DNA of 64,000 bases. Origin: an uncultured Bacteroidales bacterium. Lineage in GTDB: Bacteria > Bacteroidota > Bacteroidia > Bacteroidales > Paludibacteraceae. The notes beneath the pieces were generated by a model, which worked only from the letters and a program-made list of their open reading frames with translations, was not told the DNA's origin and ran no database searches. Both the position numbers and the translations under genes were made by a program. The stretch is from contig CASDOZ010000013.1 in NCBI GenBank assembly GCA_949282265.1, forward strand, positions 25,756 to 89,755. Direction: 5' to 3'. This document shows positions 15,826-24,447 of this stretch, in pieces (the stretch's first letter is position 1; each line of letters opens with the position of its first letter).

Positions 15826-17865
15826 ATGAAACAATTCAAACGTACAACTGTGACATCGGCCCTGCCGTACGCTAATGGTCCTGTCCATATCGGGCATTTG
15901 GCCGGGGTTTATGTGCCTGCCGATATTTATGTGCGCTATTTGCGCCTGAAAGGCGAAGATGTCCTGTTCATAGGCGGCTCTGACGAGCATGGCGTACCAA
16001 TTACCATAAAAGCCAAAAAAGAGGGCGTAACCCCTCAGGACATAGTGGACCGCTATCATAACATCATTAAAAAATCATTTGAGGAGTTCGGCATTTCATT
16101 CGACGTGTATTCCCGCACGACATCGCCGGTGCATCACCAGTTTGCTTCCGATTTTTTCCGCAAACTGTACGACAAAGGGGAATTTGTGGAAAAGACTTCC
16201 GAACAGTATTACGATGAAGAAGCCGGCCAGTTCCTGGCAGACCGTTACATTACCGGCGAGTGCCCGCATTGCCATGCGGAAGGAGCGTATGGCGACCAAT
16301 GCGAGAAATGCGGGACTTCCTTGTCGCCGCTTGAACTGATTAATCCGAAATCGACGATTACCGGATCGAAACCTGTATTGCGCGAAACGAAACATTGGTA
16401 TTTGCCGCTTGACAAGCATGAGAAATGGTTGAGCCAATGGATATTGGAGGAACATAAGGAATGGAAAACCAATGTTTACGGTCAATGCAAGAGCTGGCTC
16501 GACATGGGCTTGCAGCCGCGTGCCGTGAGCCGCGATCTGGATTGGGGCATTCCCGTGCCGGTGGAAGGCGCGGAAGGAAAAGTGCTTTACGTCTGGTTTG
16601 ATGCGCCTATCGGTTACATATCGAATACCAAAGAACTGCTGCCCGACAGTTGGGAAAAATGGTGGAAAGACCCGGAAACCCGCCTGGTGCATTTCATAGG
16701 CAAGGACAATATCGTATTTCACTGCATCGTGTTCCCTGCCATGCTCAAGGCCGAAGGCAGCTATATTTTGCCGGACAACGTCCCTGCCAATGAGTTTTTG
16801 AATTTGGAAGGAGATAAGATTTCCACTTCGCGCAACTGGGCGGTATGGCTGCATGAATACTTGGAAGACTTCCCGGGCAAGCAGGATGTGTTGCGATATG
16901 TCCTGACAGCCAATGCGCCGGAAACCAAGGACAATGATTTTACGTGGAAAGATTTCCAAGCGCGCAACAACAATGAGCTGGTGGCTGTTTACGGCAATTT
17001 TGTAAACCGTGCTTTGGTGCTGACACAGAAATATTTCGATGGCAAGGTTCCTGCTTGTGGCGAACTTACTGATTACGACAAGGAAACTTTGCGTGAATTT
17101 ACTGATGTCAAGGCTGATGTGGAACGTTATCTGGATGTGTTCCGTTTCCGTGATGCCCAGAAGGAAGCTATGACTCTTGCCCGTATCGGTAACAAATATC
17201 TGGCGGACACGGAGCCTTGGAAAATAGCCAAGACGGACATGGAACGTGTTGCTACTATTTTGCATTTGTCCTTGCAAATCGTTGCCAATCTGGCTATTGC
17301 GTTTGAACCGTTCCTGCCTTTTTCGTCGGAAAAACTCCGGAAAATGCTGAACATGCCGAGTTTTAGTTGGAATGATTTGGGTAAAATAAATTTATTGTCG
17401 TCTGGTCATCAATTGGGTACACCGACTTTATTGTTCGAGAAAATCGATGACAGTGCGGTTGAAGCGCAGGTGCAAAAATTGCTGGATACGAAAAAGGCCA
17501 ATGAAATCAAGGCTTATAAACCGGCTGCAATCAAGGAGAATGTCACATTTGACGATTTTTGCAAGATGGATATCCGGGTAGCGACGGTTTTGGAGTGCAC
17601 CAAAGTGCCGAAAGCGGACAAGTTGCTGCAATTCAAGTTGGATGACGGCATGGGTGGCCGTACGATTTTGTCGGGAATAGCCCAGAGCTATCCGAATCCA
17701 GAGGAATTGGTGGGTATGCAGGTGTTGTATGTGGCCAATTTCCCGACACGCCGCTTGAAAGGTATAGACAGCGAGGGCATGATTCTGAGTGCGGAAGATG
17801 CGGATGGCCGTTTGGTGCTTGTGCAGCCGAGCCGGCCGGTAACCAATGGCGTAAACGTTGGTTAA
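15826..17865 (+). CDS. metG: Methionyl-tRNA synthetase with C-terminal tRNA-binding domain
   Basis: A 679-residue class I aminoacyl-tRNA synthetase that charges tRNA-Met. The HIGH motif is at residues 21-24 ([12 protein letters not shown]). A zinc knuckle is formed by C146, C149, C159 and C162. The KMSKS equivalent is KISTS at 331-335. The anticodon-binding helical domain follows, and an EMAP/Trbp111-type tRNA-binding domain covers about 575-679 ([14 protein letters not shown] to the end). This is the long form. It is transcribed alone or with the small membrane-protein gene that follows. Confidence 0.97.
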   Translation: MKQFKRTTVTSALPYANGPVHIGHLAGVYVPADIYVRYLRLKGEDVLFIGGSDEHGVPITIKAKKEGVTPQDIVDRYHNIIKKSFEEFGISFDVYSRTTSPVHHQFASDFFRKLYDKGEFVEKTSEQYYDEEAGQFLADRYITGECPHCHAEGAYGDQCEKCGTSLSPLELINPKSTITGSKPVLRETKHWYLPLDKHEKWLSQWILEEHKEWKTNVYGQCKSWLDMGLQPRAVSRDLDWGIPVPVEGAEGKVLYVWFDAPIGYISNTKELLPDSWEKWWKDPETRLVHFIGKDNIVFHCIVFPAMLKAEGSYILPDNVPANEFLNLEGDKISTSRNWAVWLHEYLEDFPGKQDVLRYVLTANAPETKDNDFTWKDFQARNNNELVAVYGNFVNRALVLTQKYFDGKVPACGELTDYDKETLREFTDVKADVERYLDVFRFRDAQKEAMTLARIGNKYLADTEPWKIAKTDMERVATILHLSLQIVANLAIAFEPFLPFSSEKLRKMLNMPSFSWNDLGKINLLSSGHQLGTPTLLFEKIDDSAVEAQVQKLLDTKKANEIKAYKPAAIKENVTFDDFCKMDIRVATVLECTKVPKADKLLQFKLDDGMGGRTILSGIAQSYPNPEELVGMQVLYVANFPTRRLKGIDSEGMILSAEDADGRLVLVQPSRPVTNGVNVG

Positions 17866-17949
17866 TAAAAGTTTTTTATGCCGATTTATTTTAGTAAATG
17901 CGAAAAAAACATTTTATTTGCAAGCAGAAAACAATAAAAATACATAACA

Positions 17950-18120
17950 ATGAAAACCTTATTGAAATACGTAGGAATAATTCTGGTCTTTGTCGGTGTT
18001 GGCATTCTTACCGCTTATTATTTTGGCCAAACTCAGCCCAATAGTATGTTGCTTTCGGCATTAGTAGTTATGGTGGTGGGCTTGTTAGCACATATTTTCC
18101 TAAATAAATATATAGAGTAA
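17950..18120 (+). CDS. Small two-helix membrane protein
   Basis: A 56-residue protein (ATG 17950, stop TAA at 18118-18120). It has two hydrophobic segments, YVGIILVFVGVGILTAYYF and MLLSALVVMVVGLLAHIFL, joined by GQTQPNS, and a short tail ending KYIE. I know of similar short inner-membrane proteins of unknown role in Bacteroidales, but no family name is certain. A good hairpin terminator at 18225-18254 closes the unit. An A-rich segment precedes the start. Reality of the gene is supported by its compact membrane pattern and position, not by a known motif. Confidence 0.7.
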   Translation: MKTLLKYVGIILVFVGVGILTAYYFGQTQPNSMLLSALVVMVVGLLAHIFLNKYIE

Positions 18121-18224
18121 AAGAGCAAAACAACTTTCTGGGGAAGGATTGATATATAACTCGCATGAAGAAGGCAGGAATGGTTGTTGTTTCGTGCTTT
18201 TTTTGTGCGTCTGGTTATTTGGTT

Positions 18225-18254
18225 AATATCCGGAGTGTTAAACATCCGGATATT
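18225..18254. terminator. Bidirectional hairpin terminator
   Basis: Perfect 10-bp stem AATATCCGGA (18225-18234) and TCCGGATATT (18245-18254) with a T-run, between the rightward small gene and the leftward ABC-F gene. Confidence 0.8.
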
Positions 18255-18272
18255 TTCGTATTGGTACAAAAA

Positions 18273-20165
18273 TTAAGCGAGTTCGCTTAATTCGAGCCAA
18301 CGCATACTTTTGATGTCTAATTCTTCGGATAAAGCGCTGAAGCGTTCGGATGCTTTGATAATTTCTTCTGTGCCGAGCCTGCCGGATGACATGTCTTGTT
18401 CCAGTTGCTGCTTTTCAGCTTCCAAGGCTGGAATTTCCTTGTCCAAGGAAGCAAGTTCCTGTTTTTCCTTGAACGTGAGTTTGCGCGGTTTCCCGCTGCT
18501 TCCAGTTTCTTTTATGTTTTTGGTTGGTTTGTTTTCGGGTAAATTGTTTTTGTTAGAAATCGTACTGTTCGTTTGCTGTGTGTTTTCGTTGGTTTGGCTT
18601 TCCCGGTACTGCGTATAATTTCCGGGGAAATCCTTTACAATGCCGTTCCCTTTGAAAACCAGCAGATGGTCAATAACTTTGTCCATGAAATAGCGGTCGT
18701 GGCTCACTACAATGACACAGCCTTTGAATGCTTGCAGATATTCTTCCAGCACATTTAGCGTAACGATGTCCAAGTCGTTGGTCGGTTCGTCCAGAATCAG
18801 GAAATTCGGGTTCTGTATCAGTACGGTGCACAAATGCAGGCGTTGTTTCTCCCCGCCGCTGAGCTTATACACGTAGTTGTGTTGTTGTTCGGGAGCGAAC
18901 AGAAAGTGTTGCAGGAACTGGGACGCGTTCAGCTTGCGTCCGCCGCCCAAGTCAATTTCCTCGGCAATGTCGCGTATGACGTCAATCACTTTCATTTGTT
19001 CGTCAAAATGCAAACCTTCCTGCCGATAGTAACCGAAACGTACAGTCTCGCCAATGTCGAAACTGCCGCTGTCGGGCTTGACTTCGCCCATGAGCATTTT
19101 TAAGAAAGTGGATTTGCCGGTGCCGTTCTTGCCGATGATACCCATTTTTTCATAACGGGCGAAATTGTAGTAGAAATTATCCAAGATTTTCAGGTCGCCG
19201 TATGCTTTACAGATGTATTTCGCTTCGAAAATTTTGCTACCCAAATATGATGCCTTGACTTCCAGGCGCACTGAATCGTTTTGTAAACGCTGTTTAGCGC
19301 GTTCTTCAATGCCGTAGAAAGCGTCGATGCGTGCTTGTGCCTTATGGCCGCGTGCTTGCGGCATGCGGCGCATCCATTCCAGTTCGCGGCGGTACAGGTT
19401 GGCATATTTCTCGGTTTCGGCGTTCCAATTATCCAAGCGTTCGGCGCGTTTTTCCAGATAATAGCTGTAATTGCCTTTGTATGCAAAAAGTTGCCGATGG
19501 TCTATTTCAAGAATGTCCGTGCACACACGGTCCAGAAAATAGCGGTCATGCGTGACCATAAGCAGTGCCATTGTGGAACGGTTCAGGAAGTCTTCGAGCC
19601 ATTCAACCATTTCTAAATCCAAATGGTTGGTCGGTTCGTCAAGGATAAGCAATTCCGATTCGGAAATGAGTACGTTGGCCAATGCAACCCGTTTTTGCTG
19701 TCCACCGGACAGCTCGCCCATTTTTTGCTCGAAATTTACAATATGCAATTTGCTTAATATCTGTTTGATCCGGTTTTCATAGTCCCATGCCTTGTGTACA
19801 TCCATTTCTGCCATGACTTCGGCCAGTTGCTCTTGGTTCCCGCTTTGCAGGCAATGTTCATATCTGGCAATGGTCTGGATGGCTTGGTTGTCGCATTGTA
19901 GGCAAGCATCGATAACTGGGAGTTGCGGGTCGAATTCGGGCTTTTGTTTCAGATAGCCGACACGCAAATCGCGTTTGAATGAGATGCTGCCGCCGTTGTG
20001 GTCCTCTATTCCGGCAATGATGTTGAGCAGCGTGGTTTTCCCCATGCCGTTACGGGCAATCAACGCCACACGCTGGTTGTCAGCAATGCCGAACGAGATG
20101 TTCTCGAACAGGATCTTGTCCCCGAAATGCTTCGATAAATTTTCTATTTGCAGATAGCTGGTCAT
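18273..20165 (-). CDS. ABC-F family ATPase (Uup-like)
   Basis: A 630-residue soluble protein with two ABC cassettes and no membrane segments. The first has Walker A ARNGMGKTT and signature LSGGQQKRVALA. The second has Walker A GKNGTGKST and signature LSGGEKQRLHLC. Both have LILDEPTN Walker B motifs. The linker between them is the charged helical arm typical of ABC-F, and the last 70 residues (LTFKEKQELASLDKEIPALE onward) form a coiled coil like that of Uup. ABC-F proteins act on the ribosome or, for Uup, also in DNA transactions. The first Walker A has Ala in place of the usual first Gly. ATG 20165 is chosen over an upstream start that would overlap the divergent dus gene. Role beyond ABC-F is not clear. 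Confidence 0.9.
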   Translation of the reverse strand: MTSYLQIENLSKHFGDKILFENISFGIADNQRVALIARNGMGKTTLLNIIAGIEDHNGGSISFKRDLRVGYLKQKPEFDPQLPVIDACLQCDNQAIQTIARYEHCLQSGNQEQLAEVMAEMDVHKAWDYENRIKQILSKLHIVNFEQKMGELSGGQQKRVALANVLISESELLILDEPTNHLDLEMVEWLEDFLNRSTMALLMVTHDRYFLDRVCTDILEIDHRQLFAYKGNYSYYLEKRAERLDNWNAETEKYANLYRRELEWMRRMPQARGHKAQARIDAFYGIEERAKQRLQNDSVRLEVKASYLGSKIFEAKYICKAYGDLKILDNFYYNFARYEKMGIIGKNGTGKSTFLKMLMGEVKPDSGSFDIGETVRFGYYRQEGLHFDEQMKVIDVIRDIAEEIDLGGGRKLNASQFLQHFLFAPEQQHNYVYKLSGGEKQRLHLCTVLIQNPNFLILDEPTNDLDIVTLNVLEEYLQAFKGCVIVVSHDRYFMDKVIDHLLVFKGNGIVKDFPGNYTQYRESQTNENTQQTNSTISNKNNLPENKPTKNIKETGSSGKPRKLTFKEKQELASLDKEIPALEAEKQQLEQDMSSGRLGTEEIIKASERFSALSEELDIKSMRWLELSELA

Positions 20166-20182
20166 AGCTTGTTTTTTCAGTG

Positions 20183-20212
20183 CAAAAATACGCAAATTAA
20201 ATTGTACTTTTG
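20183..20212. promoter_or_regulatory. Divergent -7 elements of the ABC-F and dihydrouridine synthase genes
   Basis: Leftward TATTTTTG (20183-20190, read on the minus strand) and rightward TACTTTTG (20205-20212) lie back to back in the 73-bp gap between the two divergent ATGs. Confidence 0.5.
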
Positions 20213-20238
20213 TGGGCGGAAAATAAAAATCAGAATTT

Positions 20239-21249
20239 ATGCAGATAGCCGACATTTTGTTTCCTGACTATCCTTTGTTTTTAGCTCCGATGGAAGATGT
20301 TACCGACCCCGCGTTCCGCCTGATGTGCAAGCGTTTCGGGGCGGATATGGTTTATACGGAGTTTATCTCGGCTGATGCGCTGGTGCGCAATGTGAAACGC
20401 ACGGAACAGAAACTGACTATTTATGAGGAGGAAAGGCCGGTTGTCATGCAGATTTACGGCCGTGAGCCGGATGCCGTGGCTGAGGCAGCGCGTATTGCCG
20501 AGCAGGCCAATCCGGACATTATTGACCTGAATTTTGGTTGCCCTGTCAAGAAAGTGGCGGGCAAGGGAGCCGGTGCGGGCTTGTTGCGCGATATTCCAAA
20601 AATGCTGGAAATCACGCGGGCGGTTGTGCGTGCCGTGAAAAAACCGGTTACGGTCAAAACCCGTCTGGGTTGGGATGATGACAACAAGATTATCGTTACT
20701 TTGGCCGAACAGTTGCAGGATTGCGGCATTCGGGCGTTGGCCATTCACGGTCGGACTCGTTGCCAGATGTACAAAGGCGAGGCGGACTGGGCGTTGATTG
20801 GTGAAGTGAAAAACAACCCGCGGATGCATATCCCGATTATTGGGAACGGCGATGTAACCACGCCGGAGCGTGCTCGTGAGTGTTTCGACCGCTATGGCGT
20901 GGATGCTGTCATGATCGGGCGTGCAGCCATCGGACAACCTTGGATTTTCCAGGGAATGAAGCATTTCCTAACCACCGGCGAGCGTATGCCGGTATATAGG
21001 TTCGCGTGGCAAATCGATTTGCTCAAGGAGCATGTGTTACGAAGCATAGAATGGTTAGGCGATGAACGCAAAGGTATTGTGCATAGCAGGCGTCATTTGG
21101 CGGCTACTCCTGTGTTCAAGGGAATACCACATTTCCGGGAAACACGGATAGCCATGTTACGTGCGGAAAAATTGGACGAGCTGTTTGCCATAATTGACGA
21201 TGTCAAGGTGCGTTACAGTCCGCTTATGCAGGAAGGAGTTTTGCCATGA
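20239..21249 (+). CDS. dusB: tRNA-dihydrouridine synthase (DusB-like)
   Basis: A 336-residue FMN enzyme that reduces uridines in tRNA D-loops. LAPMEDVTDPAFR lies near residue 15, DLNFGCPVKKV contains the catalytic Cys, GAGLLRDIP follows, and AIHGRTRCQMYKGEADW and PIIGNGDVTTPE give the TIM-barrel flavin site. VMIGRAAIGQPWIF near 220 is characteristic of DusB. The gene's last four bases (ATGA) overlap the start of the HAD gene, so they are coupled. Confidence 0.92.
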   Translation: MQIADILFPDYPLFLAPMEDVTDPAFRLMCKRFGADMVYTEFISADALVRNVKRTEQKLTIYEEERPVVMQIYGREPDAVAEAARIAEQANPDIIDLNFGCPVKKVAGKGAGAGLLRDIPKMLEITRAVVRAVKKPVTVKTRLGWDDDNKIIVTLAEQLQDCGIRALAIHGRTRCQMYKGEADWALIGEVKNNPRMHIPIIGNGDVTTPERARECFDRYGVDAVMIGRAAIGQPWIFQGMKHFLTTGERMPVYRFAWQIDLLKEHVLRSIEWLGDERKGIVHSRRHLAATPVFKGIPHFRETRIAMLRAEKLDELFAIIDDVKVRYSPLMQEGVLP

Positions 21250-21890
21250 AAGGAGTAATTTTTGATTTTAACGGCACTTTGTTTTGGGATACGCATTTTC
21301 ATAGCCAGGCGTTCGATATTTTTCTGGAACGATACCATGTCCATTTCAGCGAGGAAGACAAGCGGCAAAAAATATACGGTAAGTCGAATATCGACATCAT
21401 GCACGCCATTTTCGGTTGTGTCCTGTCGCGCGAGGAGTCGCACCGTTATGCTGTGGAGAAGGAACTGATTTATCAGGACCTGTGCCGCGACTGTGTGGAA
21501 TTTGCTCCGGGTGCGGAAGCGTTTTTTGAATTTTTGCGCAAGCGGGATATTCCGTTTACCATTGGTTCTTCGGTCGGTGTGGAGAACATGAATTTTTACT
21601 ATGAACATCTGGACATGGCAAAATGGTTTCCGCGTGAGCGGATTGTCTATAACGATGGCACATACCGCGGAAAACCGGCGCCCGATATTTTTCTGGCCGC
21701 GGCCGGAAAAATAGGTTTGCCCATGTACGACATTGCTGTTTTTGAGGATTCGCCGGCGGGCATCAAGGCAGCCGAGAATGCCGGTGCGGGCAAGATATAC
21801 ATTGTCGATTCCAACGGCGATGATTACAGCCGCTTTCCGTATCGTATTATCCGGAATTTTATGGATGTGGCGGCCGATTTCTCGGATTAG
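21246..21890 (+). CDS. HAD-superfamily hydrolase, beta-phosphoglucomutase-like
   Basis: A 214-residue haloacid dehalogenase-like hydrolase with a helical cap. Motif I is VIFDFNGTLF (residues 4-13), motif II GSSVG, motif III at RGKPAPDIFL and motif IV FEDSPAGIKAAENAGAG. The second Asp of the usual DxD is Asn (N9); this occurs in some subfamilies and may change phosphatase or mutase activity. The substrate is unknown, probably a small phosphorylated sugar. The start overlaps the dus stop; the hairpin at 21908-21945 follows. Confidence 0.88.
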   Translation: MKGVIFDFNGTLFWDTHFHSQAFDIFLERYHVHFSEEDKRQKIYGKSNIDIMHAIFGCVLSREESHRYAVEKELIYQDLCRDCVEFAPGAEAFFEFLRKRDIPFTIGSSVGVENMNFYYEHLDMAKWFPRERIVYNDGTYRGKPAPDIFLAAAGKIGLPMYDIAVFEDSPAGIKAAENAGAGKIYIVDSNGDDYSRFPYRIIRNFMDVAADFSD

Positions 21891-21907
21891 CATTGTCGGG
21901 AAAATAT

Positions 21908-21945
21908 GAAAAAGACGGCAAGAACCTAATCATGCCGTCTTTTTC
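21908..21945. terminator. Bidirectional hairpin terminator
   Basis: A 13-bp stem GAAAAAGACGGCA (21908-21920) and TGCCGTCTTTTTC (21933-21945) lies between two convergent units, with A-run and T-run on either side. Confidence 0.88.
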
Positions 21946-21957
21946 ATGTGTCCGGTT

Positions 21958-22890
21958 TCAGCGGATGCGCAGGCGTTGCCCGACGCGCAGGATGGATGTT
22001 TCCTTGATGCCGCTCAGCCGGCAAATGCTTCTGACACTGGTGCCGTAACGGCGTGCAATCGTGCTCAGGTTGTCGCCGCTGCGTACGGTGTAATACTTCG
22101 CTGCCGCCAGTGCTTTTTGTTCCTCGTAGTATTTGAATGTCGTGTTTTTGGCTATCAGGTATTGGTCGTCCCTGATGTTGCCGGTCGAGAAATCGATAAT
22201 CATTTCCGGGTTGATGGCATTGCCCAGATAGCGTGTCTCGAAATGCAGGTGCGAGCCGGTGGAGCGGCCGGTGTTGCCTCCCAGGCCGATCGGTTCGCCG
22301 CAATAGATACGCATGTTTTCGTCCACCAGGACTTTGGACATGTGCGCATAGACGGTTTCCAGACCGTTGTCGTGCCGTACAACCACATAGTGTCCGTATC
22401 CGCGTGCTTCGTAGTCAATGATGCGTACCTGTCCGGTAAAGGCGGCACGGATAGTATCGCCGATTTGCACTTTCACATCCGTGCCATAATGGAAACGGTA
22501 GCGGCGCGGGCCGAATTTGGATGTGATATAACCTTGCGCCGGCATGCAGAATTCCCGGCAATTGATATAGATGGAGTCGGGGATGCTGTCTATCGGCGTG
22601 TTGTATGCGTTTATGCGTTCGCGGGTCCAGATGTTTTTGTACAAATCATCGGCCGGGTGGTCTTCCATCAAGTCGTCTGTTTCGTCGTGGAACAGTTTTT
22701 TGTAGATGTTGGTCCGGTCGTTGAGCACTACAACCAGGTCGCCGGGGATATGTAGCGAGTCGCACGAAACAAACAGCGTGTCGTGCCGTATCTCGAACGA
22801 ATATCCATCCATGTCAATGGGTTCAGCTTTCAGCAGGGCGGCAGTCAGGAAACACGCAAACAATGTGCATGTCCATCTGGTCTGTTTCAT
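21958..22890 (-). CDS. M23 metallopeptidase with C-terminal LysM domain
   Basis: A 310-residue secreted peptidoglycan endopeptidase. A signal peptide covers about 1-22 (ends LLKAEP). The M23 domain has SKFGPRRYRFHYGTDVKV with the zinc ligands His and Asp, then HVVV/VRHDNG and YAHMSK, and HLHFET with the last His pair. The last 50 residues are one LysM (YTVRSGDNLSTIARRYGTS), which binds peptidoglycan. It cleaves cross-linking peptides. ATG 22890 begins one base after the ndk stop (22892-22894); an alternative ATG 22902 overlaps it. It is cotranscribed with ndk. Confidence 0.92.
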   Translation of the reverse strand: MKQTRWTCTLFACFLTAALLKAEPIDMDGYSFEIRHDTLFVSCDSLHIPGDLVVVLNDRTNIYKKLFHDETDDLMEDHPADDLYKNIWTRERINAYNTPIDSIPDSIYINCREFCMPAQGYITSKFGPRRYRFHYGTDVKVQIGDTIRAAFTGQVRIIDYEARGYGHYVVVRHDNGLETVYAHMSKVLVDENMRIYCGEPIGLGGNTGRSTGSHLHFETRYLGNAINPEMIIDFSTGNIRDDQYLIAKNTTFKYYEEQKALAAAKYYTVRSGDNLSTIARRYGTSVRSICRLSGIKETSILRVGQRLRIR

Positions 22891-22891
22891 C

Positions 22892-23353
22892 TTACACTTC
22901 ATCGTTTGCGTACAGGAATGGCTTGGCGTTTTGTGTGTATTCGAAGATTTCTTCCGGTGCGAAGAAACGTGCCAGTTCAACGGCGGCATTTTCGACGGAA
23001 TCGGATGTGTGTACGATATTTTCCTGCATGCTCAGGGCGAAGTCGCCGCGTATGGTGCCTTGTTCGGCATTGCAGGCGTTGGTTGTGCCGGCCATTTTGC
23101 GTACAACCTGTACGGCTTCCTTGCCTTCCAGACAGCAAACGATTACCGGCGTTATCATCATGGAGTTTTTGATGCGCTGGAAGAACGGGCGGTCTTTCAG
23201 ATGGGCGTAGTGTTCGTCGAGCAGGGCATCGGTCAGCTGCATCATTTTGAGTCCCGCTATGCGCAGGCCCTTGCGTTCAAAGCGTTGTAGTACGGTTCCC
23301 ACCAGTTCGCGCTGAATGGCGGACGGTTTTAAAATCAAGAGTGTTTTTTCCAT
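22892..23353 (-). CDS. ndk: Nucleoside diphosphate kinase
   Basis: A 153-residue enzyme that balances nucleoside triphosphate pools through a phospho-histidine. MEKTLLILKPSAIQR at the start, the kinase core GTIRGDFALS, and the catalytic His in NIVHTSDSVENA mark the family. Length is normal. A TATTTTTG -7 element (23395-23402, minus strand) precedes it. The M23 peptidase gene follows within 1-2 bp. Confidence 0.96.
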   Translation of the reverse strand: MEKTLLILKPSAIQRELVGTVLQRFERKGLRIAGLKMMQLTDALLDEHYAHLKDRPFFQRIKNSMMITPVIVCCLEGKEAVQVVRKMAGTTNACNAEQGTIRGDFALSMQENIVHTSDSVENAAVELARFFAPEEIFEYTQNAKPFLYANDEV

Positions 23354-23394
23354 AATGGTTGTTTTTATTGGTTATGTCTGAATGAATGTTGTGG

Positions 23395-23402
23395 CAAAAA
23401 TA
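23395..23402 (-). promoter_or_regulatory. -7 promoter element of ndk
   Basis: CAAAAATA on the plus strand reads TATTTTTG leftward, 41 bp before the ndk ATG. Confidence 0.4.
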
Positions 23403-23443
23403 GCAAAAAATATTGGGTCGGGAAAACATGGGTGTCAGTCCTG

Positions 23444-24259
23444 TCAGAACAGGGGTGTGTCCGGATTCAGTAACGGCTCCAGTTCGCTGGCCGGAATCAG
23501 GATGTCTATTTCGCCCATGTAGTAGGGTGCAATTTCGTAAGGATTGAAAACGTATGTGATGCCTTCGTCCGAGATGTAGAAATTGTTGTTTGGCTTGATG
23601 GATTCCACATAATAGGATGCCGCTTCCAGGTCATCGGCCGATTCCATGTTTTCATTTTGCCGTATCAGGTTTTGTATCAGCAGCGGTGTCAGCTTTTCCA
23701 CATAATTTTCTGTAAACAGGTCTTCTTCGTTCAAGAACCGGCCGTTTTTTTTGTTGAAGTTGCAGAACATGCGTGTGGTAATTCCGTGTGCTCCGCCCAT
23801 GAACACGAAGCGTTCTATGGCGTATGAGAATACATGGTCGCTGTCGAACATGACATAGCCTTTCAGTATGTGTTCGTTGTGGAGCAGGCTGTACATGGTT
23901 TCACCGGCATTTTCTTCCAGTTCGGGCAGAATGGGTTCGTTATTGAGCCGGTATTCCGTTCCCAGGTCGTCCTTGTAGTGCGACATGGCTTCCCCGATGT
24001 CCAAGTCCGTATAGTTTTCATCGAACAGGGAGGCGAGCAGTTGTTTCCGGATGGATTTTAAGACATTTTCATCCGGATAGGAGGCCGGATAGTCTATGTC
24101 GAAACTGACAGTCAGGCAATAAGGTTGTCCCTGCACGAGCAGGATTGTGTCGTTGAGCGTGTGGTTTTCCGTTTCAATCGGTTGTGACTGAGGGTTACAT
24201 GCCGCCAACAGGATGCAGATAGCTGCCATGAAGCCGGCAGCCGGTCGGATTGTAGTCAT
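23444..24259 (-). CDS. DUF3298 (RsiV-like) lipoprotein
   Basis: A 271-residue predicted lipoprotein with lipobox LLAAC near residue 20. The body has the DUF4163/DUF3298 pattern: FDIDYPASYPDENVLKSIRKQL, MGGAHGITTRMFCNFNKKNGR, FYISDEGITYVFNPYEIAPY and a closing MGEIDILIPASELEPLL. The same domain occurs in RsiV, an anti-sigma factor that binds lysozyme, and in many Bacteroidota lipoproteins of unknown ligand. It is a single gene with a good promoter (24284-24315). I choose ATG 24259 because the signal peptide begins there. Confidence 0.85.
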   Translation of the reverse strand: MTTIRPAAGFMAAICILLAACNPQSQPIETENHTLNDTILLVQGQPYCLTVSFDIDYPASYPDENVLKSIRKQLLASLFDENYTDLDIGEAMSHYKDDLGTEYRLNNEPILPELEENAGETMYSLLHNEHILKGYVMFDSDHVFSYAIERFVFMGGAHGITTRMFCNFNKKNGRFLNEEDLFTENYVEKLTPLLIQNLIRQNENMESADDLEAASYYVESIKPNNNFYISDEGITYVFNPYEIAPYYMGEIDILIPASELEPLLNPDTPLF

Positions 24260-24283
24260 AATATTTTCTGTTTGGATTCCGGG

Positions 24284-24315
24284 CAAAAATACGTATTAAA
24301 ACCACATGAACCAAA
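24284..24315 (-). promoter_or_regulatory. Promoter of the DUF3298 lipoprotein gene
   Basis: Leftward TTTG (24312-24315), 20 bp, then TATTTTTG (24284-24291): textbook Bacteroidota spacing, 24 bp before the ATG. Confidence 0.65.
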
Positions 24316-24447
24316 TGTTTTGTGTGAATTTGTTTTTTGTGTCCGCCGCTTCTGCATGTAGGTTCAGGTTGGTTGAAACAGCGGGGACAAACGGTTGTTC
24401 TGTAGGAAAACCATTTGTCCCCGTGTGCGGTTATGCGGTGTGGAAGC

